DNA from: an uncultured Lachnospiraceae bacterium
Lineage (GTDB): Bacteria > Bacillota > Clostridia > Lachnospirales > Lachnospiraceae
Direction: 5' to 3'
Length of the DNA: 10,544 nt
NCBI GenBank assembly: GCA_937950565.1
Contig: CALFCS010000009.1
Span: 1-10,544, forward strand
The translations under genes and the position numbers were made by a program. The notes below the pieces were generated by a model. It worked only from the letters and a program-made list of their open reading frames with translations. It ran no database searches and was not told the origin of the DNA. Within the stretch, counting starts at the first letter, position 1. Every line of letters begins with the position of its first letter. Positions 1 through 6,043 of this stretch are shown here, in pieces.

Positions 1-662
1 CGATTCTGAATATGACGCCAGCAGAAGAATTAAGTACAAAAGAAGTAACAATGACGATTGTAGTGGAAGATAAAACAGAGCCACAGCCGACGACTCTTCC
101 TTATGTAGATGTTGCAGAGGGTGAGTGGTATTATGATGCAGTTGCATATAATTATGAGAAAAAGACGATGACAGGTCTGGATGAAACTCATTTTGGACCG
201 TCAGCTACGCTGGTAAGAGCACAGTTCGCAGCGGTACTTCATAAGATGAATGCAGAAACAGAAATGGAATATACGGATATTTTCTCTGATGTAACAGCAA
301 ATGACTGGTTTAAGAATCCGGTTTTGTGGGCGGCAGAGAAGAAGATTGTCACCGGATATACAGGAACGAGATTGTTCGGGGCAAATGACCCGGTAACCCG
401 TGCACAGATGGCAACGATGATGTATCGTTATGCGAAGGATTATAAGGGATATGATGTAAAGGCAGACGGCGATTACAGTTCCTTCCCGGATGCAGGAGCT
501 GTGCAGGAATTTGCAGTAGATGCACTCAAGTGGGCGGTATCAGAAGGAATCATCACAGGAAAGACGATTGACGGACAGCTTCTTCTTGACCCGCAGGGAA
601 GTGCAAACCGTGCAGAATGTGCGACTATCATCCAGAGATTTATAGAGAAATATGAATCGTAA
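1..662 (+). CDS. S-layer homology (SLH) domain protein, C-terminal part
   Basis: The reading frame is already open at the window edge (Ile-Leu-Asn precede the first Met codon at 12), so this is the 3' end of a longer gene whose start lies outside. Counting from that Met, three SLH repeats follow a short extended linker rich in Thr/Pro/Glu: about residues 31-80 (YVDV..EWYYDAV to VRAQFAAVLHKM), 88-142 (FSDVTANDWF to TRAQMATMMYRY) and 155-213 (FPDAGAVQEFAVDA to NRAECATIIQRF). Each ends in the R-A-Q/E turn typical of SLH modules. Triplets of SLH repeats anchor exported proteins non-covalently to secondary cell wall polymer, so the product is presumably a cell-surface protein; the missing N-terminal part would tell what it does. 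The stop is TAA at 660-662, 18 bases before the -35 of the next gene's promoter. Confidence 0.9.
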   Translation, partial: ILNMTPAEELSTKEVTMTIVVEDKTEPQPTTLPYVDVAEGEWYYDAVAYNYEKKTMTGLDETHFGPSATLVRAQFAAVLHKMNAETEMEYTDIFSDVTANDWFKNPVLWAAEKKIVTGYTGTRLFGANDPVTRAQMATMMYRYAKDYKGYDVKADGDYSSFPDAGAVQEFAVDALKWAVSEGIITGKTIDGQLLLDPQGSANRAECATIIQRFIEKYES

Positions 663-679
663 GATTTTTGAATAATCTC

Positions 680-708
680 TTGACAAAGGTTGTAGTTATT
701 GTTATTAT
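680..708 (+). promoter_or_regulatory. Sigma-A type promoter of ilvNC
   Basis: A perfect -35 TTGACA (680-685) is separated by exactly 17 bases from TATTAT (703-708), five of six to consensus. Transcription is predicted to begin near 714-716, giving a leader of only about 45 nt before ilvN. The promoter lies inside the in-frame N-terminal extension that an upstream ATG at 668 would allow, which argues against that start. Confidence 0.75.
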
Positions 709-709
709 A

Positions 710-735
710 AAAAAACAGAACGCACTCTGTTTTTT
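710..735 (+). terminator. Perfect 10-bp inverted repeat over the ilvN transcription start; probable weak terminator of the SLH gene
   Basis: The arms AAAAAACAGA (710-719) and TCTGTTTTTT (726-735) are exactly complementary around a 6-base loop. A-tract, hairpin and T-tract is the usual shape of a Firmicute intrinsic terminator, and no other terminator candidate lies between the SLH gene and ilvN. The core stem is only four base pairs before the A/T part, so it is weak. The predicted ilvN start site falls at the end of its left A-tract. It could instead be an operator or leader hairpin. Confidence 0.45.
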
Positions 736-760
736 GAATAAATTAAGAAAGAGGTGCATT

Positions 761-1258
761 ATGCATAGAGTTTATTCTTTATTAGTAAATAATGATCCTG
801 GAGTTTTAAGCCGTATATCAGGACTTTTCAGCCGGAGAGGTTACAGTATTGACAGTATTACTGCAGGAGTAACGGCTGATGTGAGATTTACGAGGATTAC
901 GATTGTTGCAAGCGGTGACGAGCTGATTCTTGCTCAGATTGAGAAGCAGGTAAGAAAGCTTGAAGATGTGATCGAAATTAAGGTATTAGATCCGAATGCT
1001 TCTGTATGCAGAGAGCTTGCGATGGTGAAAGTAAGGGCGGATGCAAAGCAGCGTTCAGAGATTATTTCTATAGCGGATATTTTCCGTGCGAAGATTGTAG
1101 ATGTGGAGCAGGAATCTCTTATGATAGAACTTACAGGAAATCAGTCTAAGCTGGAAGCATTTTTGAAGCTTCTTGCAGGGTATGAGATCCTGGAGCTTGC
1201 AAGAACCGGAATTACCGGACTTTCCAGGGGAAGTAAGGACGTTACATATATTGAGTAG
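761..1258 (+). CDS. ilvN: Acetolactate synthase (AHAS) small, regulatory subunit
   Basis: A 165-residue protein, the usual length of bacterial IlvN. The N-terminal ACT domain (about 4-76) holds the hallmark NNDPGVLSRISGLFSRRGYSIDS segment, which in the family forms the valine-binding interface; the C-terminal domain (about 85-158) ends with the conserved ARTGITGLSRG block. The subunit stabilises and feedback-regulates the thiamine-diphosphate catalytic subunit IlvB, which makes 2-acetolactate and 2-aceto-2-hydroxybutyrate for valine, leucine and isoleucine synthesis. I chose ATG 761 because GAGGTG (751-756) lies correctly before it and the IlvN homology begins there; the in-frame ATG at 668 would add 31 unrelated residues and would put the promoter inside the gene. 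The gene is followed by ilvC 41 bases later. No ilvB is in the window, so the catalytic subunit must be encoded elsewhere. Confidence 0.95.
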   Translation: MHRVYSLLVNNDPGVLSRISGLFSRRGYSIDSITAGVTADVRFTRITIVASGDELILAQIEKQVRKLEDVIEIKVLDPNASVCRELAMVKVRADAKQRSEIISIADIFRAKIVDVEQESLMIELTGNQSKLEAFLKLLAGYEILELARTGITGLSRGSKDVTYIE

Positions 1259-1299
1259 GTAAAAATTAAATTTACATATAAAACAGGAGGAATAGGAAA

Positions 1300-2316
1300 A
1301 TGGCAAAGATTTTTTATCAGGAAGATTGTAACTTATCTATGTTGGAAGGACAGAAGATTGCGATTATCGGTTACGGAAGCCAGGGACATGCACATGCATT
1401 GAACTTAAAGGATTCCGGATGCGATGTAATCATCGGTCTTTACGAGGGAAGTAAATCATGGAAGAGAGCTGAGGAGCAGGGCTTCCAGGTATTTACAGCA
1501 GCGGAAGCAGCAAAGCAGGCAGATATCATCATGATTCTTATTAATGATGAACTGCAGGCTGATATGTATAAAAAAGACATTGAGCCGAACCTTGAAGCAG
1601 GTAATATGCTGATGTTTGCGCATGGTTTCAACATTCACTTCGGATGTATTACACCTCCGGCAGATGTTGACGTAACGATGATTGCACCGAAGGGACCGGG
1701 CCATACAGTAAGAAGTGAATATGAAGTAGGAAAGGGTGTACCGTGTCTGGTAGCTGTAGAGCAGGATGCTACAGGTAAAGCGCTTGATAAAGCACTCGCA
1801 TATGCACTGGGAATCGGCGGAGCAAGAGCCGGCGTTCTTGAGACAACATTCCGTACAGAGACAGAGACAGACCTCTTTGGTGAGCAGGCTGTACTTTGCG
1901 GTGGTGTATGTGCACTAATGCAGGCAGGTTTTGAGACTCTTGTAGAAGCTGGATATGATCCGAGAAATGCATACTTTGAGTGTATCCATGAAATGAAACT
2001 GATTGTAGACCTTATTTACCAGTCAGGATTTGCAGGAATGAGATATTCTATTTCCAATACTGCTGAGTACGGCGATTATGTAACTGGACCGAAGATTATT
2101 ACAGAAGATACAAAGAAAGCAATGAAGAAGATTCTTTCCGATATCCAGGATGGAACATTTGCAAAGGAATTCTTATTAGATATGTCACCGGCAGGACGTC
2201 AGGTACACTTCAAGGCTATGAGAAAACGTGCAGCTGAGCATCCGGCAGAAATCACAGGTGAAGAAGTAAGAAAGCTTTACAGCTGGAGTGATGAGGACAA
2301 GCTGATTAACAACTAA
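1300..2316 (+). CDS. ilvC: Ketol-acid reductoisomerase, class I
   Basis: Converts 2-acetolactate and 2-aceto-2-hydroxybutyrate to the dihydroxy acids, the step after acetohydroxyacid synthase, using NAD(P)H and Mg2+ in the cytoplasm. The 338 residues fit the short class I form. Visible: the Rossmann glycine motif GYGSQGHAHA (24-33), catalytic His108 in FAHGFNIHFG, KGPGHTVR (131-138), metal ligands Asp191 and Glu195 (TDLFGEQ) and Glu227/Glu231 (FECIHEMK), and the substrate-site Ser252 in SISNTAEYGDY. AGGAGG (1285-1290) precedes the ATG at good spacing. The gene is co-directional with ilvN and probably shares its promoter. One point of note is the cofactor loop GLYEGSKSW (46-54), where many class I enzymes have Arg in place of Tyr48; that Arg contacts the NADPH 2'-phosphate in studied enzymes, so cofactor preference may differ. 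Confidence 0.98.
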   Translation: MAKIFYQEDCNLSMLEGQKIAIIGYGSQGHAHALNLKDSGCDVIIGLYEGSKSWKRAEEQGFQVFTAAEAAKQADIIMILINDELQADMYKKDIEPNLEAGNMLMFAHGFNIHFGCITPPADVDVTMIAPKGPGHTVRSEYEVGKGVPCLVAVEQDATGKALDKALAYALGIGGARAGVLETTFRTETETDLFGEQAVLCGGVCALMQAGFETLVEAGYDPRNAYFECIHEMKLIVDLIYQSGFAGMRYSISNTAEYGDYVTGPKIITEDTKKAMKKILSDIQDGTFAKEFLLDMSPAGRQVHFKAMRKRAAEHPAEITGEEVRKLYSWSDEDKLINN

Positions 2317-2350
2317 TCTGCGGACCTAATAAAAGTATTATGAATGATAG

Positions 2351-2385
2351 AAATGGGCATGACATGGGTTGTGTCCATTTTTTTT
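2351..2385 (+). terminator. Intrinsic terminator after ilvC
   Basis: AAATGGGCA (2351-2359) pairs with TGTCCATTT (2372-2380) with one G-U pair across a 12-base loop, and runs into eight T (2378-2385). It lies 35 bases after the ilvC stop and closes the ilvNC unit. Confidence 0.8.
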
Positions 2386-2436
2386 GCTTTTATGTGCAGT
2401 TGTCGCAATATTCTGATTTTATTTTTCCTTATTATG

Positions 2437-2450
2437 TGATAGAATATAAT
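2437..2450 (+). promoter_or_regulatory. Probable extended -10 promoter of the phosphoribosyltransferase-like gene
   Basis: TG-A-TAGAAT (2437-2445) is an extended -10 element, overlapping a consensus TATAAT (2445-2450). No convincing -35 lies 16-18 bases upstream, only a T-rich tract, which is acceptable for an extended -10 promoter. It sits between the ilvC terminator and the next gene, leaving a leader of about 45 nt. Confidence 0.5.
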
Positions 2451-2500
2451 AAATGGAAAATCTGGAAAAAGATTGAAAAAGAAGACAAGGAGGATTTTAT

Positions 2501-3142
2501 ATGGATGCAAGATTAGTTGATCTTCGTTCTGCGAAGAACCCAAAGGCACGTATCAAAGTAATGAAAGGACATTTTGCAACAAGCAATTCACATCTGAATA
2601 CGTACATTGATATGTCAACGGTTAAGACAAGGCACAATAATGCAAGAGAGGCGGCAAAGGAGCTGGCGCATGAGTATCTCAGCACAACCTATGTAGATTC
2701 TATTGTGTGTCTGGACGAGACGAGCGTGATTGGTACATTTATGGCGGAACAGTTATCCGATGCGCACCGCATGTCACTGAGTGCAGGAAATAATATTTCT
2801 GTCATTACACCAGAGATTAATACAATGGGACAGATTATGTTCCGGGATAATCAGCAGAGAATGGTAAAGGACCAGCAGGTGCTTATTCTTGCCGCATCGA
2901 TTACAACAGGAAAGACATTGAGCAGAGCAATTGAATCTGTTCTTTACTATGGCGGAACAATCTGTGGAGTAGCGGCAATTTTCAGCGCAGTATCAAAGGT
3001 TGCAGGCATGGAGATAAAGACTATTTTTACAAGCAGGGATTTGCCGGATTACCGGGCATGCGACCCGGCAGACTGTCCGATTTGTGCGGAAGGAAAGCAC
3101 GTGGAGGCAATCGTGAACAGTTATGGGTATTCAAAGCTGTAA
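2501..3142 (+). CDS. Phosphoribosyltransferase family protein (orotate phosphoribosyltransferase-like)
   Basis: A 213-residue cytosolic protein with a type I phosphoribosyltransferase layout. The core strand and PRPP loop are recognisable as VLILAASITTGKT (127-139), followed by a helix and the GG turn (150-152) usual for the fold. In active enzymes two acidic residues stand before the TTG loop (VDDVxTTG-like); here both are Ala (131-132). The C-terminal part carries CDPADCPIC (187-195), a three-cysteine cluster that might bind metal, and ends in VNSYGYSKL. Such proteins are usually named orotate phosphoribosyltransferase by similarity, but no other pyr gene is nearby and the changed motif makes true OPRT activity doubtful. 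The start is fixed by AAGGAGG (2487-2493). It appears to be a single-gene unit with its own promoter and a terminator. Confidence 0.8.
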   Translation: MDARLVDLRSAKNPKARIKVMKGHFATSNSHLNTYIDMSTVKTRHNNAREAAKELAHEYLSTTYVDSIVCLDETSVIGTFMAEQLSDAHRMSLSAGNNISVITPEINTMGQIMFRDNQQRMVKDQQVLILAASITTGKTLSRAIESVLYYGGTICGVAAIFSAVSKVAGMEIKTIFTSRDLPDYRACDPADCPICAEGKHVEAIVNSYGYSKL

Positions 3143-3189
3143 GACAATAACAGCAGAAGAAAGTTTTACAACATTATTTTACAGATTAT

Positions 3190-3225
3190 AAAAAGACAGC
3201 CACATGACGGTATGGCTGTCTTTTT
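3190..3225. terminator. Bidirectional intrinsic terminator between convergent genes
   Basis: A perfect 13-bp stem, AAAAAGACAGCCA (3190-3202) against TGGCTGTCTTTTT (3213-3225), closes a 10-base loop. The flanking A and T tracts give a T-run on both strands, so it can end both the phosphoribosyltransferase gene (plus, stop at 3142) and rpsT (minus, stop at 3246). Confidence 0.92.
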
Positions 3226-3245
3226 CATTCTTTATAAGTTTTTTA

Positions 3246-3509
3246 TTATGCAATTGCGTTAACAGCTTTTGTTAAGCGGGAAATCTTTCTTGAGCAGGTG
3301 TTTTTGTGATATACACCCTTGCTTCCTGCTTTATTAATTTCAACGATTGCAACTTTTAATGCTTCTGCGGCAGCAGCGGCATCTTTCTTTGCTACAGCTG
3401 TTTCAACTTTTTTTACGCAAGTTTTTACTTTAGATTTGATAGCCTTATTTCTGGCAGCCTTTGTTTCGTTTACTAAAATTCTCTTTTTTGCAGATTTGAT
3501 ATTAGCCAA
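3246..3509 (-). CDS. rpsT: 30S ribosomal protein S20
   Basis: An 87-residue, strongly basic, Ala/Lys-rich protein, exactly the usual S20 length, starting (M)ANIKSAKKRILVNE and ending KAVNAIA. S20 is a primary binder of 16S rRNA in the small subunit. I set the start at a TTG codon (3507-3509) because ANIKSAKK is the conserved S20 N-terminus and GGAGG lies eight bases before it; a further in-frame TTG at 3524 overlaps that Shine-Dalgarno sequence and would add five unrelated residues. No ATG is available nearby. The gene is monocistronic, with a near-consensus promoter about 100 bases upstream, a leader with a hairpin, and the shared terminator beyond its stop. It is convergent with the phosphoribosyltransferase gene and divergent from gpr. 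From memory, E. coli rpsT also uses UUG and that codon matters for its autoregulation. Confidence 0.95.
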   Translation of the reverse strand: MANIKSAKKRILVNETKAARNKAIKSKVKTCVKKVETAVAKKDAAAAAEALKVAIVEINKAGSKGVYHKNTCSRKISRLTKAVNAIA

Positions 3510-3561
3510 TTTGTCCACCTCCAATATCTTATATTTCGACTTGTTTTATCGATTTCGTATT

Positions 3562-3590
3562 CGTTAGATCCGGACACGGACGTTCTAACG
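3562..3590 (-). promoter_or_regulatory. Hairpin in the rpsT leader
   Basis: On the minus strand, CGTTAGA (3590-3584) pairs with TCTAACG (3568-3562), and inside it TCCG and CGGA close a TGTC tetraloop, with a three-base bulge on the 5' side. It lies within the predicted 5' untranslated region, about 50 bases ahead of the start codon. There is no T-run after it, so it is not an intrinsic terminator; a role in S20 autoregulation or RNA stability is an inference. Confidence 0.5.
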
Positions 3591-3604
3591 AAACACACTA
3601 ATTT

Positions 3605-3633
3605 ATTTTATTCCAACAGGCAGATTCTGTCAA
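3605..3633 (-). promoter_or_regulatory. Sigma-A promoter of rpsT
   Basis: On the minus strand a perfect TTGACA (3633-3628) is followed after 17 bases by TAAAAT (3610-3605), five of six to consensus. Transcription should start near 3598, leaving a leader of about 90 nt. Confidence 0.85.
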
Positions 3634-3644
3634 TACATATTTCT

Positions 3645-3674
3645 TGAAATATTGCAAAAACTAGTAACAGTTTA
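3645..3674 (+). promoter_or_regulatory. Possible sporulation (sigma-G-like) promoter of gpr
   Basis: TGAAAT (3645-3650), 17 bases, then CAGTTTA (3668-3674) resembles the forespore pattern TGAATA-N17/18-CATACTA but with several mismatches. Nothing in the interval looks like a good sigma-A promoter for gpr, and forespore expression is what the family would lead one to expect. Its -35 lies 11 bases from that of the divergent rpsT promoter. Confidence 0.3.
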
Positions 3675-3679
3675 TTTAC

Positions 3680-3709
3680 GCCCATTCGTAAAAGCCGCAT
3701 GGGCCATGC
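3680..3709 (+). repeat. Overlapping inverted repeats just ahead of gpr
   Basis: GCATGGGCCATGC (3697-3709) is a perfect 6+1+6 palindrome. Its left part also belongs to a second pairing, GCCCAT (3680-3685) with ATGGGC (3699-3704), so the two hairpins exclude each other in RNA. The palindrome ends seven bases before the gpr Shine-Dalgarno sequence (GGAGGAGAG from 3716). It may be a regulator site or a leader structure; function unknown. Confidence 0.4.
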
Positions 3710-3727
3710 AGCATCGGAGGAGAGAGA

Positions 3728-4696
3728 ATGATTGAAAAATATAGTATCAGAACAGATCTGGCGTTAGAACAAAAGGAACGGTTTGAAGCAGAACAGGTGG
3801 AAATACAGGGGGTTGTGCTGGAAGAAGAGTATGATGAAGAACGGGAAATTAAGATTACAACAGTGAAGATAGAGACAGAAAATGGGGCTAAAGTTATGGG
3901 GAAACCGGTAGGAACATATATTACAATGGAAGCCCCGAATATGGCTGTGCCGGATGAGGAGTATCACAGGGAGATATCCGTAGAGCTTATGAAGTATTTG
4001 TCCCGTTTTATAAAAAATGAGAAGGAGGAATATTCTGTCCTGGTAGTCGGTCTTGGAAATCGTAAGGTCACTCCGGATGCACTTGGTCCCTATGTGGCAG
4101 ATAATCTGAATATTACCAGGCATGTGATAAAGGAATATGGCAAATACGCGATGGGAGAGGAGAAGCTGAGTCTTGTAAGCGCAATTGTTCCGGGAGTGAT
4201 GGCGCAGACGGGAATGGAGACTGTTGAAATTATAAAAGGAGTCGTGAATGAGACAAAGCCGGATCTCGTGATTGCAATTGACGCACTGGCTGCAAGAAGT
4301 TCCAAGAGGCTGAACCGCACCATTCAAATAGCAGATACAGGGATTCATCCGGGCTCGGGCGTTGGAAATCACAGGAACGCGATTACCGAGGAGACCGTCG
4401 GAGTTCCGGTTATCGCAATTGGAGTGCCGACAGTTGTAGATGCGGCGACAATTGTGAATGATACAATGGAAAATTTTCTTGCGGCGCTGGAAAGCTCTGA
4501 GGCGCTTAAGGGAGTAGGTCTTGTTATGCAGGGATACAGCGGGGCGGAGAAGTATGAGCTGGTAAAAGAGTTGATTTCCCCGCATTTGAACGGCCTTTTT
4601 GTGACACCGAAGGATATTGATGAAACCGTGAAGCGAATCAGCTATACCATATCGGAAGCCTTGAATCTGCTGTTTTCCGGAAGGACATGCACATAA
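3728..4696 (+). CDS. gpr: Germination protease (GPR), spore SASP endopeptidase
   Basis: Cleaves small acid-soluble spore proteins early in germination, releasing DNA and amino acids. It is made in the forespore as a zymogen that processes itself. The 322 residues, slightly shorter than Bacillus GPR, carry the family blocks in order: YSIRTDLALE (5-14), where the propeptide is removed after Asp10 by analogy with Bacillus; KPVGTYITMEAPNM (59-72); VVGLGNRKVTPDALGP (106-121); PGVMAQTGMET (155-165); AIDALAARS (183-191); IHPGSGVGNHR (206-216); and VPVIAIGVPTVVDA (226-239). Asp117 and Asp185 match the two acidic residues thought to be catalytic in this A25-family protease. The ATG is fixed by GGAGGAGAG. 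The gene ends in tandem stops (TAATAA, 4694-4699). It lies 52 bases before spoIIP, a neighbourhood also known from Bacillus. Confidence 0.97.
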   Translation: MIEKYSIRTDLALEQKERFEAEQVEIQGVVLEEEYDEEREIKITTVKIETENGAKVMGKPVGTYITMEAPNMAVPDEEYHREISVELMKYLSRFIKNEKEEYSVLVVGLGNRKVTPDALGPYVADNLNITRHVIKEYGKYAMGEEKLSLVSAIVPGVMAQTGMETVEIIKGVVNETKPDLVIAIDALAARSSKRLNRTIQIADTGIHPGSGVGNHRNAITEETVGVPVIAIGVPTVVDAATIVNDTMENFLAALESSEALKGVGLVMQGYSGAEKYELVKELISPHLNGLFVTPKDIDETVKRISYTISEALNLLFSGRTCT

Positions 4697-4719
4697 TAAG
4701 TGTGTTTTTATCATATAGT
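4691..4719 (+). promoter_or_regulatory. Candidate sigma-E promoter of spoIIP
   Basis: ACATAAT (4691-4697) fits the mother-cell sigma-E -35 pattern (KMATATT) at five of seven, and after 14 bases CATATAGT (4712-4719) fits the -10 pattern (CATACANT) at seven of eight. Spacing is right, and the element overlaps the gpr stop codon. In B. subtilis spoIIP is served by sigma-E as well as by read-through from gpr, which is consistent. Confidence 0.55.
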
Positions 4720-4748
4720 GTTAAGAAAAAAGATGTCGGAGTGATGAA

Positions 4749-5936
4749 GTGAGAAAAAAAGGAAGGATCAGCAGGGTGATGCTTGCAGTGACAGTATGTA
4801 TATTGGCTGTATATGTGCTGGCATCTGCTTTTCGTTATATTACACTCGAGGATGTACGGAAGATGATGACTGGGCCGGATGAGATTCTCTTTCATCATGT
4901 GCAGAGAAATTATTTGACAGGGTTTATGTATTCTTTGGAAAAGCAGGGAACGTCACCAGCGGAGTGGATTGCAGGATGCGCGCTTAAGCGCGTGCCCCTG
5001 GGGAATTATGTAAATGAATCTGAGATGACGGATACCGATATCGAGGACAGGGAGACTTTCCAGATGATACTTGCAAGACAGGCATCAGATGAAAATGCAG
5101 TTGATGAGAAGGGGAATCTGATTGGCAATGAGGAAAATGTGCCTGTGGCTTCAACGCCTGCGCCTGCTGTAGATACAGATACGAGTAAGCTTATGAATTA
5201 TGAATATTTGGTAGGGAATTTTTATACGGTTGACAGCACGACAATGACCGGACCGGAGGAGCTGAATGCAGAAAAACTGCTTGGGAAAGATATGACGCTT
5301 CAGACAGAAAGCGCAGGACCAAAGGTGCTGATTTATCATACCCATTCACAGGAAGCATTTGCAGACTCTGTCCCGGGAGATGTGTCTACAACCATTATGG
5401 GAATGGGTACTTATCTTACGGAGCTGTTAAATGCAAGAGGTATCCCGACGCTTCATCATGAAGGGGTATATGATTTGATCAATGGCAAAACAGACCGGAG
5501 CAAGGCGTACCAGCTGGCGGAAAAAGAGATTCCGAGAATCCTGCAGGAAAATCCAACGATTGAGGTGGTCATTGACCTTCACCGGGACGGCGTGGCGAAG
5601 ACAACGCATCTTGTGACCGATGTAAATGGAAAAGCGACCGCCCAGATTATGTTTTTTAACGGACTTAGCCGTACACGGGCAAACGGAGATATTTCTTATC
5701 TGAAGAATCCTTATATTGAAGATAATCTTGCATTTTCCCTGCAGATGCAGCTCGCGGCGTTAAAACTTTATCCCGGATTTACAAGGCGGATTTACCTGAA
5801 GGGATATCGGTATAATATGCATTTTATGCCCAAATCCCTGCTTATTGAAGCGGGTGCACAGACGAATACGGTCGGTGAGATGCGAAATGCCATGGAATTA
5901 CTTGCAGACGTACTAGATCATGTGCTGACTCCGTAA
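4749..5936 (+). CDS. spoIIP: Stage II sporulation protein P, septal peptidoglycan hydrolase
   Basis: Amidase/endopeptidase of the SpoIID-SpoIIM-SpoIIP complex that thins septal peptidoglycan and drives engulfment of the forespore. The 395-residue protein has a basic N-terminus and one membrane segment (about 10-28), a low-complexity linker rich in Asp/Glu/Thr/Pro (about 92-146), then the catalytic domain (about 190-393). Signature blocks are KVLIYHTHSQEAF (192-204), VVIDLHRDG (273-281), NMHFMPKSLLIEAG (356-369) and the NT of QTNTVGEM. His197/His199, His278, His358 and Glu367 are candidates for the zinc and catalytic site; I cannot assign each. The GTG start at 4749 is chosen because GGAG (4738-4741) lies seven bases before it and the next residues lead straight into the membrane helix. 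It can be transcribed with gpr or from the sigma-E-like promoter. Confidence 0.96.
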   Translation: MRKKGRISRVMLAVTVCILAVYVLASAFRYITLEDVRKMMTGPDEILFHHVQRNYLTGFMYSLEKQGTSPAEWIAGCALKRVPLGNYVNESEMTDTDIEDRETFQMILARQASDENAVDEKGNLIGNEENVPVASTPAPAVDTDTSKLMNYEYLVGNFYTVDSTTMTGPEELNAEKLLGKDMTLQTESAGPKVLIYHTHSQEAFADSVPGDVSTTIMGMGTYLTELLNARGIPTLHHEGVYDLINGKTDRSKAYQLAEKEIPRILQENPTIEVVIDLHRDGVAKTTHLVTDVNGKATAQIMFFNGLSRTRANGDISYLKNPYIEDNLAFSLQMQLAALKLYPGFTRRIYLKGYRYNMHFMPKSLLIEAGAQTNTVGEMRNAMELLADVLDHVLTP

Positions 5937-5943
5937 AATATGT

Positions 5944-5972
5944 TTGATTCGCACAATATTTTGTGATAAGAT
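5944..5972 (+). promoter_or_regulatory. Sigma-A promoter of the topoisomerase operon
   Basis: TTGATT (5944-5949), a 17-base spacer and TAAGAT (5967-5972), with TG one base before the -10 (extended -10). It starts eight bases after the spoIIP stop. The spacer holds a small perfect inverted repeat, CACAA (5952-5956) and TTGTG (5961-5965). Predicted start near 5979, leader about 65 nt. Confidence 0.75.
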
Positions 5973-6043
5973 ATTTGCAGTGTGGGTAAATCTATCCAAA
6001 GCCCGGAAGAGGGGCGTGATATTGGTGAAAGGATACAGATAAT

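Noticed and set aside
668..760. Upstream ATG for ilvN at 668
   Set aside because: It would add 31 residues unlike any IlvN, has no ribosome-binding site, and overlaps a strong promoter; ATG 761 has GAGGTG at good spacing.
3510..3524. Longer rpsT start at a TTG ending at 3524
   Set aside because: The five extra residues are translated from the Shine-Dalgarno sequence of the downstream TTG, and the S20 family begins at ANIKSAKK.
3764..4714. A 316-codon open frame on the minus strand, opposite gpr
   Set aside because: It is the antisense of a gene with unmistakable GPR motifs; its translation is rich in Cys, His and Ile without recognisable domains and it has no clear ribosome-binding site.
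4744..4752. Three-base-step micro-frame ATG-AAG-TGA overlapping the spoIIP GTG start
   Set aside because: A two-codon frame of this kind arises readily by chance; the GTG at 4749 is adequately served by GGAG at 4738-4741.
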